Below are positions 44,755 to 56,043 of a stretch of DNA of 64,000 bases, piece by piece (within the stretch, counting starts at the first letter, position 1; the number at the start of each line of letters is the position of its first letter). The translations under genes and the position numbers were made by a program. The notes below the pieces were generated by a model. The model ran no database searches. It had not been told where the DNA came from and worked only from the letters and a program-made list of their open reading frames with translations. Origin of the DNA: Dichetophora obliterata (Eukaryota; Arthropoda; Insecta; Diptera; Sciomyzidae); the NCBI GenBank assembly GCA_963920525.1, contig OY986435.1, forward strand, positions 267,558,299-267,622,298, read 5' to 3'.

Positions 44755-45623
44755 CAGGGTTCGTATTTGCTCACTCATGAAGCTTCATGAATATGAAGGC
44801 ATTTTTTACTCAAAAAAAAACCTACTCATATTCATTTTTGTGAAGAGATGAGCAGATTTTTTTGTTCATGAACTGAAGAAGAGCAAACCAGTTTGTGAAC
44901 AAGAACATTTTTTACTCTTTCGAATAAACTGTTGCTATTCATCTCTTCTTCAATGTTTCACTTGTCATTCGTTGGCTCTTCATTTGTTCATGAATTTTCC
45001 ACGAAGTGGTGAAGGCAACGGATGATCCTCTCGTTCGTTTCGTTTAATTTTGTTTTTTAGATACACACAACGTGTGCACGCTGTTATGTATTGAAGCGAG
45101 GCATTGAAATGGCTTGAATGTTTGTGTGTATGTATGTTAAGCAGCGTGGCAACAAGAATGCAATAACAAAGCATTGTGGGATTCTATGAAAAGTTTAATA
45201 AACAGCCACAGCTTTGTTTTTGATACGCATGCACAGTGGCTCATATGATGGTTGATAGCAAATAAAATATACTTTTTCTATTTTGGGGGTTACAAATTCC
45301 ACCTGTAGGGTAAAAAATTTAGAAATTTAAAAATGTAGCATCATCCGTTGCCTTCACCACTTCATGAAAATTTCATGAACAAATGAAGAGCCAACGAACG
45401 ACAAGTGAAGCATTGAAGAATATATGAATAGCAACAGTCTCTTCAAAAGAGTAAAAAATGTTCTTGTTCACAAACTAGTTTGCTCTTCTTCAGTTCATGA
45501 ACAAAAAAAATCTGCTCATCTCTTCACAAAAACGAGCTCCTCACTTTGATTTTTCTTCATATTCTTAAATGAATGAATAGAAGCAGAAATGAGCAGTTCA
45601 TGAATGAGCAAATGCGAACCCTG
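44755..45623. mobile_element. Foldback hAT-type MITE, 869 bp, 8-bp target duplication
   Basis: The ends CAGGGTTCGTATTTGCTCA and, complemented, CAGGGTTCGCATTTGCTCA start inverted repeats of about 280 bp. AACAATAC flanks both sides exactly (44747-44754, 45624-45631), the hAT signature. The unique centre (45035-45335) is non-coding. Two half copies lie at 52217 and 54186. Confidence 0.93.
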
Positions 45624-45631
45624 AACAATAC

Positions 45632-46090
45632 AGATTCTAAAAAAATAATTACGTCCTATGATTTCATATACTTAAATCTTATTTTCTTGGTATTAAAATC
45701 GATCAAATAAGCCTATATTAGCCATAATTTATATAAGCAGGAGTTTTGATAAAATCGTAAATTTTAGTTAACGAGTGGTTACAATTGTAGGTACTTAACC
45801 ATTTGAATTTTTAATTAAAGACATTGTTTAAAATATTACGGCCAAAAATTTGGCATTTCATTAGTTTGAGAGGTACGATTATGTTTAACACAAACATTCT
45901 TCAAAACAAACATTTCGGAAATTCCGTGTTATAAAACGGATTTAACAAACTTAAGTTGGTAATTACGAGCTAGTTTTAATAAATAAAAGAAATTGTGCAA
46001 ACACAGTTTAATAGCTAGTGTTGAAAGAAATATTAATAGAATTTTCTGCTGTATATTCTCTTCTAAAGATTGTGATCTTGCTGCATTTTC
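45632..46090. other. AT-rich spacer, nothing identified
   Basis: No ORF or repeat ends found. Confidence 0.45.
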
Positions 46091-46099
46091 ATTTATATT

Positions 46100-46351
46100 T
46101 GAAGACATGATTGGATGAAGGTAATGTGTCGCATTTTCGAATTTTCGCTGTTCGTATGCATGGATGAAGATGTTAGGTACATAAAAACAATTTTCAACCT
46201 TAAAACAACCATGTTTGTAACTATTTTAAAAAAAAAAATTATTCACAGAGTTTGACTTAATATAGATTTCAGTACAAATGCGACACATTGAATTCAATTT
46301 TCTTGAAATTAGAATTTTGTGACATATCACCTTCATCCACTCATGTCTTCA
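46100..46351. mobile_element. 252-bp MITE, hAT-like 8-bp target TTTATATT
   Basis: The ends TGAAGACATGATTGGATGAA and, complemented, TGAAGACATGAGTGGATGAA continue through about 33 bp with five mismatches. TTTATATT occurs on both sides (46092-46099, 46352-46359). Short, no coding capacity. Confidence 0.85.
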
Positions 46352-46370
46352 TTTATATTCTTTATACTTA

Positions 46371-46796
46371 GGGTATACACTTCACTTCGTAATTTTCCGA
46401 AATCGCAAATTTACGAAAATTTCAGTGCAATTGTTGTTGTTCTGGTTTTCCGAAGATTGCTTAAATTTAATCATCTATTGTGTTGATGAAAAATAATCGT
46501 CGGAAATTTGCGAAGAAAAGATGTGTTCAGTGCGCACAAGCAACTGTGTTTCATGAGAGAAAAGCAACATCCTGAAAGGTCTTCTTCAAAAATATTTCAT
46601 ATACTCATTTAGCTTTTCATTTATTGTCTTAATTTTTCACAATTAAACGGCAACAACAAATGTTTCAATAAATTAACAGTTTGCCCGTTCGTTGTCAGTT
46701 TGACAAATATTTTGGAAAAAAATTGGTAAGCAGTCGCTCACTTCAACTCGTCGTAAATTTGCGATTTCGGAAAATTACGAAGTGAAGTGTATACCC
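46371..46796. mobile_element. 426-bp MITE with 47-bp terminal repeats and TA target
   Basis: Both termini start GGGTATACACTTCACTTCGT and remain complementary through CGCAAATTTACGA with no mismatch that I see. TA flanks the element (46369-46370, 46797-46798). Its left end lies about 20 bp from the preceding MITE. No coding. Confidence 0.88.
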
Positions 46797-46879
46797 TAAA
46801 TCTTTATTTTGTTTTAGTCTTTTAAAATATGCCAAAAATCGAAAACATACAAAAAAAAATTCCTAAGTTTTGCTCTGCA

Positions 46880-47790
46880 CGATATAAAAAATGATACGAT
46901 CGTGTTATAGTGCAGCAAAGATTTATAAAATACCGAAACAAGCTTTGCAGGACAAAATACATAATAAGTACATTACAAAAAGTTACCCAGAACCCCCTAT
47001 AGCATTAACATCGGAAAAAGTAAGGTCTGCTTCTGAAATGGGTTAATCACTTAGCTTACATAGGATTTCCACCACCAAAAATCAACTAGTAGGATGCGTT
47101 TCCAAGCTCATTCAAGAGCTGAATCGCCCCAGTAAATTTTTGAAATGGAATACCAGGAAGGTATTGGTTTGATGCATTTTAAAAAGAAACCCCACTGTAA
47201 GTCAAAGAGTCTCCTAGTGTTTAACAATTTCTCGAATTTCTGTTACTGAACCAAAGACAAGCATGGTTTCATAGGGTAAGAACTTATCTAACAGAACACA
47301 ACCACCTTGATATTTTAAAAGATCTATATCGTATTTTTTATTGCGATGAAACAGCTTTTTTCTTTTGCCCAAAAGCTGATCCAGTACTTACAAAAAGAGG
47401 AACAATACAAGTGTACGTAAGATCCGGCAATGACCATAAAGAATGTCTAACAGTATCTGTTGGTGCTTCAGCAGACGAAAGACATATGCCCACTTTTGCA
47501 ATTTTCCCCTACAAACGTCTTCCACCTAGTATTTTGGGTCATTATCCTAAGGACTGGACTTCGGAGACCTTTTTTGAATATGTTGCAAATGCATTTCACC
47601 CCTTTTTAATAAAAAAAAAACAAATGAAACTCCCATTTATTTTTTTTTTTGGATGGCCATCCGTCCCATTTGTCTCCTCATGTTACTGAATACTGAAGAG
47701 ACCACGGAATAATTTTAATTGCTCTCCTTCCAAGCTCCACTCATTTACTGCAATCCATAGATGCCGCTGGTTTTCATAGCTTTAAGAATT
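46880..47790 (+). pseudogene. Pogo/Tigger-type transposase remnant (DDE_1 family)
   Basis: The N-terminal part near 46890-47040 reads SAAKIYKIPKQALQDKI, like the Psq-type helix-turn-helix of pogo-family transposases. 47340-47600 gives FYCDETAFF-like then VSVGASADERHMPTFAIFPYKRLPPSI and WTSETFFEYVANAFHPFLI, the DDE_1 core. After a shift in a T-run near 47650 the frame gives FLDGHPSHLSPH (catalytic Asp) and THLLQSIDAAGFHSFK (region of the third acidic residue). Several frameshifts and stops. Neither end of the element could be found. Confidence 0.85.
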
Positions 47791-48069
47791 ATTTTCATTT
47801 AATTTTATTAAACAATTCGTTTCTAATACAAAAAGATTAATATCTTATTATAGCAATAGACATAATTTGGCTTGACTTTAAGACATTAAGGGCCAATTTT
47901 TCAGTGCGAGTTTAAACTCTAGTCAAATTAAACTGAGGTTAACTCACCAAAATTGGACGTTTAAACTTAACAAGTTTTATTTTAAATTGCTTTTACTTTA
48001 CCTATTCTTTTAATATCTTTAAAAAGTTATGTCTATGATTAGAGAATGCAAAACTAGTTGAAAAATATA

Positions 48070-48660
48070 TTAAGAACTGTATTACGCCTGGTATTGTCAA
48101 AAATGGTTTTAAATCAAAATATTAAAAAATTCGAAAGACCCTGATTCTGAAACTAGTGAAAACCTCGCTAACAAGCCAAGAGGATGACATATTCAAAAAT
48201 AAAAAATAGTTAATGGATGATTGATTGGATTGGGGTTATTTTCTTACAGAAATTATTTTTGAGGCGTGAATTTTTTGTAAAAACATATATAAAAACCTTT
48301 TTGGAAAAAATAAATTTCAAAAAAATTTCATAGTAATAATTCTCACACAATTATTGCGCAAAACTGGAATAATTTTTGCAAATGGATAATGAAAATGGCG
48401 TTATACAAAGAATTTCTACAATTTTAAAGATATGTGAATTTTTTGGTGTCGAAATAACAGAAATTTGTTAAAATTAATAAATTAGCAAAAAATTTCGATG
48501 GTGAAACGTATTTTAGTAACAAAATGGACATAAGTTGAAAAAGTGTGGAAGGGGCGTTGTCAAAACTACGTGTGTCAAAATCTAATCTAGGACGCTCACA
48601 ATGTTTATACCAAATTTGATCGAAATCCGTCTAACAAACAGAAAATAAGTCTTATTAATA
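48070..48660 (-). mobile_element. Helitron/Helentron-like repeat, minus orientation
   Basis: The complement starts near 48660 with AATAAGACTTATTTTCTGTTTGTT and GATTTCGATCAAATTTGGTA, then CAACGCCCCTTCCAC, matching 35436 onward. Further in, the block near 48230-48410 also matches 2560-2800. No ORF. Confidence 0.5.
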
Positions 48661-49557
48661 TAGATTTTCCTATCCTTATTAACTCTATGGAATTTTTTAA
48701 TTTGTTTTGTAAAAATATTACCAAACATTTTTATTATATTTTATTTAACCTCACAGGTTTAATTCATTCATGAAATGATTAAGAAAATTGCAAATATATT
48801 ACAAAAATATTCATTGAATTTTTTGGTTAATCTAGTTTTAATAATCTCAAAGCAATCCCGATCCCGATAATCCCGGGATTGTGAAAACTTTCTGGGATTG
48901 GACTCCCTAATACAAACAAACATATTATAGAGAACGATAATTAAAAAGTAAGAAAAACTGGTTTTAACGGTTCAATTAACTGACATTTTTGTTCCAAGAA
49001 ACTTTTCGATTTGTTAAAGCGGCGCAATTGAGCTTCTGTAAACTGTAATTCAAATAACCGATATAGCTGTAGATATATTTTTCTCTGTTTGATACTATTT
49101 ATCATAATTAACTTAATCGTTGCTAAGGCATTACTATCATTGAAGTATTTCTCTGTTCATATTACGTATTTCTATACGATTCCCTTCTCTCTTAATTCAC
49201 ATTCAAGAGTAAATAATATTTTGTACATTTCAAAGAGTTTTTTCAGTTACCGTTTTTCCCTGACGACTTCATAGAATGGATTTTTTTTCTGAGTAAAAAT
49301 TCTTTCGCCTCGTTTTGTTGATTTGTTTGGTTCAAAGACACAAAAAATGGAAAAATCAAAATGACCAATTTTTTTAGAAAAACCTTCAGAAGGGTGGCAA
49401 TAGGTGGATGTTCGGAAGAAATGTGTCAAAATAGTACGAGCAGCTCACTTAATCACACCACAAGGTTCAAGGATGTTTTATGGTTGGCTGAAAGATCGAC
49501 TGAGTATGAGTCAATATTTTCTTTCGTAATACTATCGATCATGAATAAAAATTATTA
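48661..49557. other. Non-coding stretch, short ORFs only
   Basis: Overlapping antisense frames of about 60 codons at 49247-49558 have no recognised motif. CCCGATCCCGATAATCCCGG near 48857 is a small GC-rich repeat. No gene supported. Confidence 0.45.
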
Positions 49558-49980
49558 AGGGTTTTCATGCAAAGTGGCAGGCTTCTAATTTGGGCAATTA
49601 GTTATTTTTGTCAGACAGGTTGTATGAACAGCCCTTAAAGTCGATTGTGCATTTGCAGCATATAAGTCAGCTGTGCGATCTGCCAGCGATGCGTTCCATT
49701 TAAACGGGGACGCTTTGCGGATTGTTTGCTTGTTTTCTGAAATTTTTAGAATTAAATTTTTATTAGTTTTGCTCAAATTATAACTTTTCCTTCAAAAAAG
49801 AAAACAGCTGATTGATCATATAAGTTTGCCACCTCGTTTGCTCACCTAAATCGAAGAGCAAATTTATCTGGTTTGTGCAAAAGCTTTTTCATACGAATTT
49901 TGACAGTTCATTTATAAGGCTGATAAACTTATAAGGTTTATACCATTTATAAGGGTATTGCCCATTTGCATGAAAACCCT
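49558..49980. mobile_element. 423-bp MITE with AGGGTTTTCATGCAAA ends
   Basis: The left end AGGGTTTTCATGCAAAGTGG and right end complemented AGGGTTTTCATGCAAATGGG. TA directly flanks both (49556-49557, 49981-49982). No coding. Confidence 0.8.
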
Positions 49981-50049
49981 TATTATATTTTTTGCAAGTT
50001 AATAATGTTTGCACAATTTTGGTTTTTATAATGTTACTAGCAAATACCC

Positions 50050-51157
50050 CCCAAGTAACATTGTTGGAGCAACTAGGTGCGAGTGAGTCCTAAAAGTGTT
50101 CTATAGGTGTATAATATGCGGTTAAAGCTTTACCGCAGCTTTGTTTGCTGCTAGTTGCTTTTAATTTTAAAGAAAATGCTCTAAATATGATTTTTTTACC
50201 ATTTTGAGCTTTCATACTTTATACAGCTCTGTAAAGGATTTTATGAAATCTGCAAAAGAGCAGAACTCTAAAATTTACTACTTGCTCTGTAAAGGATCTT
50301 TTAAAGTAATAAAAATTACTATAGAGCAGTTTTAAAACTCGTAGATTGAGTATAATATTTGCTTTAATGTGTATTTTTGTGTTGCATTTTTAAAACGAAT
50401 AGATATAAAATACTGTAAATTAATGCAATAAATTTTTTGGGAATAACAAGTGACTAAAAAATCTGATAAAGAGCTTCTTTGAAAAAATGGCGATCTTATA
50501 AAAAATAGAAAATCTTCGGAGTTGAAGCAAGCTAAATATTAGTGTTTACAATAATATTTAAAACGAAATTGATGATTTCTATGATACATATATTTAAGAA
50601 TAAAGTACTTAAATAATTTTTAGTTGATCTTAAAGAATGTAAAAATTTTCCAACTATTTTTAAATAATTAACACTTCTTAATTTTAGTTATTTGTTAAGC
50701 CCGTTGTAGTTTTTCGAAGTACTACATTCACGTTTCCGATAAATTCAAAAGCGCACCGAAATTCGCAGCATATAAAGAATACACGAACATGAGTCTGATA
50801 TAATAATCACTTTATTATTTCTTTAATTTATTTGTCATTCTTATCATCACAAACACTTGTCAAATTTTATATATTTATTGAGTTTATTTTTAACACATAC
50901 ATACTTAAACGAATAATAAAAAAGAGCTTTGCAAGAGCTCTTATTTGGGTTTGACAGGGACTCTTTTAAAAGTTTACAGCTACTTCTACTCCTCATATGA
51001 AGTAAAAATAGTGCTTTTAAACTCAAGAAAGTAGCCTTATATATTCTCTGCAAGAGCTTTAGTAGCGCGACTAAAGCTATAGTTGAAGCTTGCTGCTATA
51101 TAAGATAGCACTATAAGCTCTGCAAGAATGAATATATGGCTAATATTGTTACTTGGG
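50050..51157. mobile_element. 1.1-kb MITE-like element with CCCAAGTAACA ends
   Basis: The left end CCCAAGTAACATTGTTGG and right end complemented CCCAAGTAACAATATTAG. Subterminal AGAGCTCT/AAAGCTTTA-type motifs recur on both sides (GCTCTGTAAAGGAT twice near 50223 and 50284; TTGCAAGAGCTCTT near 50928). Non-coding; target duplication not clear. Confidence 0.65.
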
Positions 51158-52216
51158 CCGCTGCTTCGCCTGCGATAAAAATATTAAATACCATGTAAAA
51201 ATTTTAAATCTTAAAATTTAAGAATTTATTTATATTGAATCAAATTCTAAATATAAAAATTATTGTGTTTGTTTTGTTTGATTTTGTAAAAATGTTATAA
51301 ATAATAAAAAAATCTTTATTTAATTTGAATATTTTATTTAAACTATAAATGTTATGATGACATAAATTTACCTGGCTTTCTTTTTTTTTTGTAATTTTTT
51401 ACAAATATTCTGAAAATAAATGTATTCTTAAATTTAATAAAAAGACCGTTATAATGACATCCAACTCTGGCGATATCTCAAAAACAATAGACTTTCTCAA
51501 TGCACAACAATGCATTTTTGTATGGACAGTCGTTTATTAATAAAATTAACGGTAAAAATTAAAATCTTTTCTTTTCGGAAATATTTTGTACTGATATAAG
51601 GTATGTTTTAAAAAAACCTGTTATTATGACATTAAAATCATTGCGATATCTCAAAACTATAGATTTTCTCAGTATAACTCATTTTCTTAAGCCTCAGAAT
51701 GAGAAAAAAACGATTGAAATTTCATGTTTTGACTTAGTAAGCAAACATTTCCGCCATTTTCAAATCGATTTTCATCAAATTTTCTTTGATTGAAAGATCA
51801 ATAAACTAAATTGGGATAATGAGAAAAGGTTTACTGTTACCTCACCAATACAATGTTTTTTTTTTCAAAGAACCTCTAATTATCCAACTTGTACTCAAAA
51901 ATAGGCCAAGAGTTACTCTTGTTGTACATATTTATTTTTAATTTTAATTTTTTTTTTAATTTTAATTTTTCTTATTCTTTCATATAACATAATTTATCTG
52001 CAAAAATTAATCTTTTTTGACACAAACAGTGTCTATCATTAAAAATCATTGGCCACCTATCCCCTCTTTGATTTTTTGATGAAAAATAATTTGCCTAAAA
52101 TACTTTTGTTATTGTTTTTGCAATGTTCTACAGCTTAAAAACTCATTTATGTGAAAAACATCCTAAAGTTGTATATATAAATCTATGTTTTAATCTATTT
52201 CCTTATCTATATATTC
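51158..52216. other. AT-rich stretch with two diverged tandem units
   Basis: GCGATATCTCAAAA-ATAGA-TTTCTCA occurs near 51470 and 51643 with surrounding similarity (period about 173). No ORF. Confidence 0.45.
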
Positions 52217-52780
52217 CAGGGTTCGTATTTGCTCACTCATGAAGCTTCATGAATATGAAGGAATTTTTTGCTCAAAAAAAAACCTACTCATATTCATTTT
52301 TGTGAAGAGATGAGCAGATTTTTTTTGTTCATGAACTGAAGAAGAGCAAACCAGTTTGTGAACAAGAACATTTTTTACTCTTTCGAATAAACTGTTGCTA
52401 TTCATCTCTTCTTCAATGTTTCACTTCTCGTTCGTTGGCTCTTCATTTGTTCATGAATTTTCCACGAAGTGGTGAAGGCAACGGATGATACTCTCGTTCG
52501 TTTCGTTTAATTTTGTTTTTATAGATACACACAACGTGTGCACGCTGTTATGTATTGAAGCGAGGCATTGAAATGGCTTGAATGTTTGTGTGTATGTATG
52601 TTAAGCAGCGTGGCAACAAGAATGCAATAACAAAGCATTGTGGGATTCTATGAAAAGTTTAATAAACAGCCACAGCTTTGTTGCTCATACGATGGTTGAT
52701 AGCAAATAAAATTTACCTTTTCTATTTTGGGGGTTACAAATTCCACCTGTTGGGTAAAAAATTTAGAAATATGTAGCCAC
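52217..52780 (+). repeat. Left half copy of the foldback hAT MITE
   Basis: It starts CAGGGTTCGTATTTGCTCA and follows 44755-45325 closely through the inverted repeat and the unique centre to GGGTAAAAAATTTAGAAAT. The right inverted repeat is absent. No matching 8-bp flank is found with the right-hand half at 54762. Confidence 0.9.
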
Positions 52781-52919
52781 CTAATAATGTGTATTTTGAC
52801 GTGTTTTAAACGTCAGTTATCAGTGTTAGGAGGCCGCTGATTTTGAATCTGAAGTCATAATTTTAAAATTCAAGTTAGTTGATAGGGTTCCCAATTTATT
52901 TTTTTTAATTTTTACGAAT

Positions 52920-53040
52920 TCGGGGCCGGCAAAAAAATGGCACACTAAAAATGGGTCGATGAATCCAAATCCGTGGTCAGAATTTAAAAATTATGTAATT
53001 TTGAAATATTAGGGCTGCCACCTAATAAAATGTTTTTTAA
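52920..53040. repeat. Unit related to the 116-bp repeat of 62.3 kb
   Basis: AAAATGGGTCGATGAATCCAA, then CAGAATTTAAAAATTATG and AGGGCTGCCACCT, correspond in order to the units at 62285-62500. Single copy here. Confidence 0.6.
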
Positions 53041-53229
53041 GAGTTTTAAATTATAATTATAGAGCAATAAGCAAAGAGCGAAAAACTAAAATTTTATGTT
53101 TGTAAAAAAAAAGAATGTTAAATTATGAATGTTAAAATACCTCTTACTTAAAAAAAATAAAATGGGTTATGTAAATTTTTTTCTTGTCAAAAAAAAAAAT
53201 AACATGAATTAATTTGTTCCATTAAATGT

Positions 53230-54125
53230 TTTAAGTGTATACAGCTGATATTCTAAGAGTGTTGACTTGGAGCGAAGTTAATGGTCTCCCCTTAAATTTT
53301 TCTAAATGCTTCCATCTTACACTCTCTAAACTTTCTCAAAATACAATAATTAATTCATACTTTCTGTCTAATACAACAATTCAATCTGTTTCTTTATATC
53401 GCGATTTAGGGATCATTTTTGACTCAAAATTCACTTTTATTGACCATGTCAACTTTCTTATTCCGAAGGGCCTATTCTCTACTTTCTTTTATTCGTAGAA
53501 ATAGTAAAGAGTTTCTAGATCCATATACTCTTAAAATGTTATTTATTGCTTTTGTTAGGTCGAGACTTGAATACGCCTCCATTATTTGGAGCCTTTTTTA
53601 TGCCTCTACTTCTCTTAGACTGGAAAAAGTTCAAAAAAATTTTACTAGGCATGCCTTGCGGTCTAGTAACTTTCATGATCCCCTGCCGGCTTATACTGCT
53701 CGTTTATTGCTACTGGGTCTAAAATCTCTTGAATCGAGGCGCAAGATTGCATCTCTTATTTTTATTTTTGATATCTTATCCGGATCAATTGACTGTCAAT
53801 CGTTTGTAGAGCTTATAACTTTTAATATTCCTTTAAGATACTTAAGAAGATCTAAACTGTTTTATATAAAATTTTGTAAAACTAATTATGCATTAAATGA
53901 GCCCATTACTAGGGCTTTGACTCTTTTTAATGAGCTAAATGTATTGTATGATTTTGATCTTTTTGTTTCTAAACAAATATTTAAAAATTTTGTTAATAGC
54001 ATTTTTTTAACTTAGCGTTTTATAGCTACAATAATAATGTTTTCTTACTAAGCATTTATACTTTTATTGTGAATTTAGTCTGTAAGGATTTATACTCCAA
54101 AGACTTTAAATAAACTAAACTAAAT
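53230..54125 (+). mobile_element. Jockey-like LINE 3' fragment, copy D
   Basis: 5'-truncated after the RT catalytic box. 53235-53475 gives LPLNFSKCFHLTLSKL and LGIIFDSKFTFIDHVNFLIPK. A frameshift near 53468 leads into 53473-54015: RAYSLLSFIRRNSKEFLDPY, FVRSRLEYASIIWSLF, LPAYTARLLLLGLKSLESRR and YALNEPITRAL, stop at 54013-54015. The 3' UTR has TTTAGTCTGTAAGGAT and an A-rich end at about 54125. Lies between two half MITEs. Confidence 0.88.
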
Positions 54126-54185
54126 TTTTCCATCGCCTGCTATTTTTGTGAAAAAATATTTTTGTACGTGGTATACGTATTTCTC

Positions 54186-54762
54186 AATTTTTTACCCTAC
54201 AGGTGGAATTTGTATCCCCCAAAATAGAAAAAGTAAATTTTATTTGCTAACAACCATCATATGAGCCACTGTGCATGCGTACCAAAAACAAAGCTGTGGC
54301 TGTTTATTAAACTTTCCTTAGAATCCCACAATGCTCTGTTATTGCATTCTTGTTGCCACGCTGCTTAACATACATACACACAAACATTCAAGCCATTTCA
54401 ATGCCTCGCTTCAATACAACACAGCATGCAAACGTTGTGTGTATCTAAAAAACAAAATTAAACGAAACGAACGAGAGCATCATCCGTTGCCTTCACCACT
54501 TCATGAAAATTTCATGAACAATTGAAGAGCCAACGAATGACAAGTGAAGCATTGAAGAACAGATGAATAGCAACAGTCTCTTCAAAAGAGTAAAAAATGT
54601 TCTTGTTCACAAACTAGTTTGCTCTTCTTCAGTTCATGAACAAAAAAAATCTGCTCATCTCTTCACAAAAACGAGCTCCTCACTTTGATTTTTCTTCATA
54701 TTCTTAAATGAATGAATAGAAGCAGAAATGAGCAGTTCATGAATGAGTAAATGCGAACCCTG
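54186..54762 (-). repeat. Inverted half copy of the foldback hAT MITE
   Basis: Its complement starts CAGGGTTCGCATTTACTCAT at 54762 and passes through the inverted repeat into the same unique centre found in 44755 and 52217, ending at GGGTAAAAAATTGAGAAATA near 54180. It is thus a reverse complement of 52217-52780, making arms of about 570 bp around the LINE. Confidence 0.9.
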
Positions 54763-54867
54763 AAATTGACCTTCGAACAAAATACATGCTAGACGTTTCC
54801 CTTTGAAACGTCAATGCATGACGATCAGAATTTTCTGATCTTTGAACAGCATTCTTATTGATGTATA

Positions 54868-54945
54868 GTATTGCCCGGCAGATGTTGTCCTGCCGCAGAC
54901 CACCTTACTGCTATATGCGAATTTTAACGCTGTTCAAAAAAATAA
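54868..54945 (+). repeat. Dispersed repeat copy (as at 10630)
   Basis: GCCCGGCAGATGTTGTCCTGCC and CTGCTATATGCGAATTTTAA correspond to 10658-10715. Confidence 0.55.
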
Positions 54946-55013
54946 ATTTATATATTCGCCATTTTTAGTACAGTTGCCGAAAGTAGCCGTATGAACTAAA
55001 TTATCAAATTTTA

Positions 55014-55802
55014 GGCCGCGTTCATAGTGGACGCTTTGGCTGAAGCTGATGCATAAAGCTGCTTTGTCAAGCTTTTTTTGATCATAGTGAACGCTTATTC
55101 AACGCTGCATAAAGCAGCTTATTGAGCTTATTGGTGTTCATAGTGCGCTTTATGCTTGTGGCTGATATGCTTTGCTTTCATTTGTCTCTTTGGAAAATAA
55201 TGCCCTAAATTGCGTTTTGCAAAGTACAATAAATGAACGATTTTTTGTTTAATGAGTATGTAGAGTCGCGATGATCACCAATGAAAGATCAAACCAATAA
55301 CAAACAAAAGTTCAAAGGAACTTGAAAACACAAAGCATAACAACGGTGGAAAGTTCAGCACAAAAAATACCCAAGAAGTAAGCAAGAAAAACGAAAACTA
55401 TGTAAACAAACGAGATAGAATACACAAGTGCATACAACTGAAAAGCACCACAAAACGAAACAACAACGCAACAACAACACAACAACAGTTAAAACTTTAG
55501 CACAAAAAAATCCAACAAATAAAACAAAATCAACGAAAATATTGTTAACAGGCAAAATAAATAAACAAGTGCCGAATAGCATTTTAAAAATGCTCTACAA
55601 CAAAACATAAAAAACAAAATCATTTTTCTGTGTGAGCAAGCGAGATGGATATATAAGCGCTGAAAAGCATTTGAAAATAAGCTTTATGCTAGCTTTATGC
55701 TGGCACTATGAACACTTTGAGCTTTTTCCATATGATTATACACACAGCGTTTTTCAGCTAAACCTCTCGGCTAAGCTAAAAGCGTTTACTATGAACGCAG
55801 CC
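55014..55802. mobile_element. 789-bp MITE with TTA target duplication (Harbinger-like)
   Basis: The left end GGCCGCGTTCATAGTGGACG and right end complemented GGCTGCGTTCATAGTAAACG. TTA flanks both sides (55011-55013, 55803-55805). The subterminal regions contain repeated AGCTTTATGC/GCATAAAGC motifs. The CAA-rich centre makes open frames on both strands that I do not consider genes. Confidence 0.85.
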
Positions 55803-55805
55803 TTA

Positions 55806-56043
55806 GTCTAATATGACCAAAACCGTTCGAAATATACCATTTTCGTTTAATTCTGGGCGGTAATGGGGATGTGGCTAAATTTTTTCACTTAACTTTAGTG
55901 TATTTAAATCATAGAAAATCAACATATTTTACATACATATTAATAAAAACAACAACAAGAACAAAAGCACAACAACGAACGACATGATTACGAATCAAAC
56001 GAACAAACACAACAACAACTATAAACAACCACAGCATAAGCAG
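55806..56043. other. CAA-rich spacer
   Basis: AACAACAA-type low-complexity sequence, no gene. Confidence 0.5.

Noticed and set aside
44980..54525. A 64-codon ORF of almost the same sequence at 44980-45174 (minus) and 54331-54525 (plus)
   Set aside because: Both lie in copies of the same foldback MITE; conservation is at DNA level across coding and non-coding parts alike, and the frame spans the terminal repeat. Not evidence of a gene.
55355..55610. Antisense ORFs of 60-75 codons in the TTA-flanked MITE
   Set aside because: Caused by CAA/AAC-rich low-complexity sequence in a non-coding MITE.
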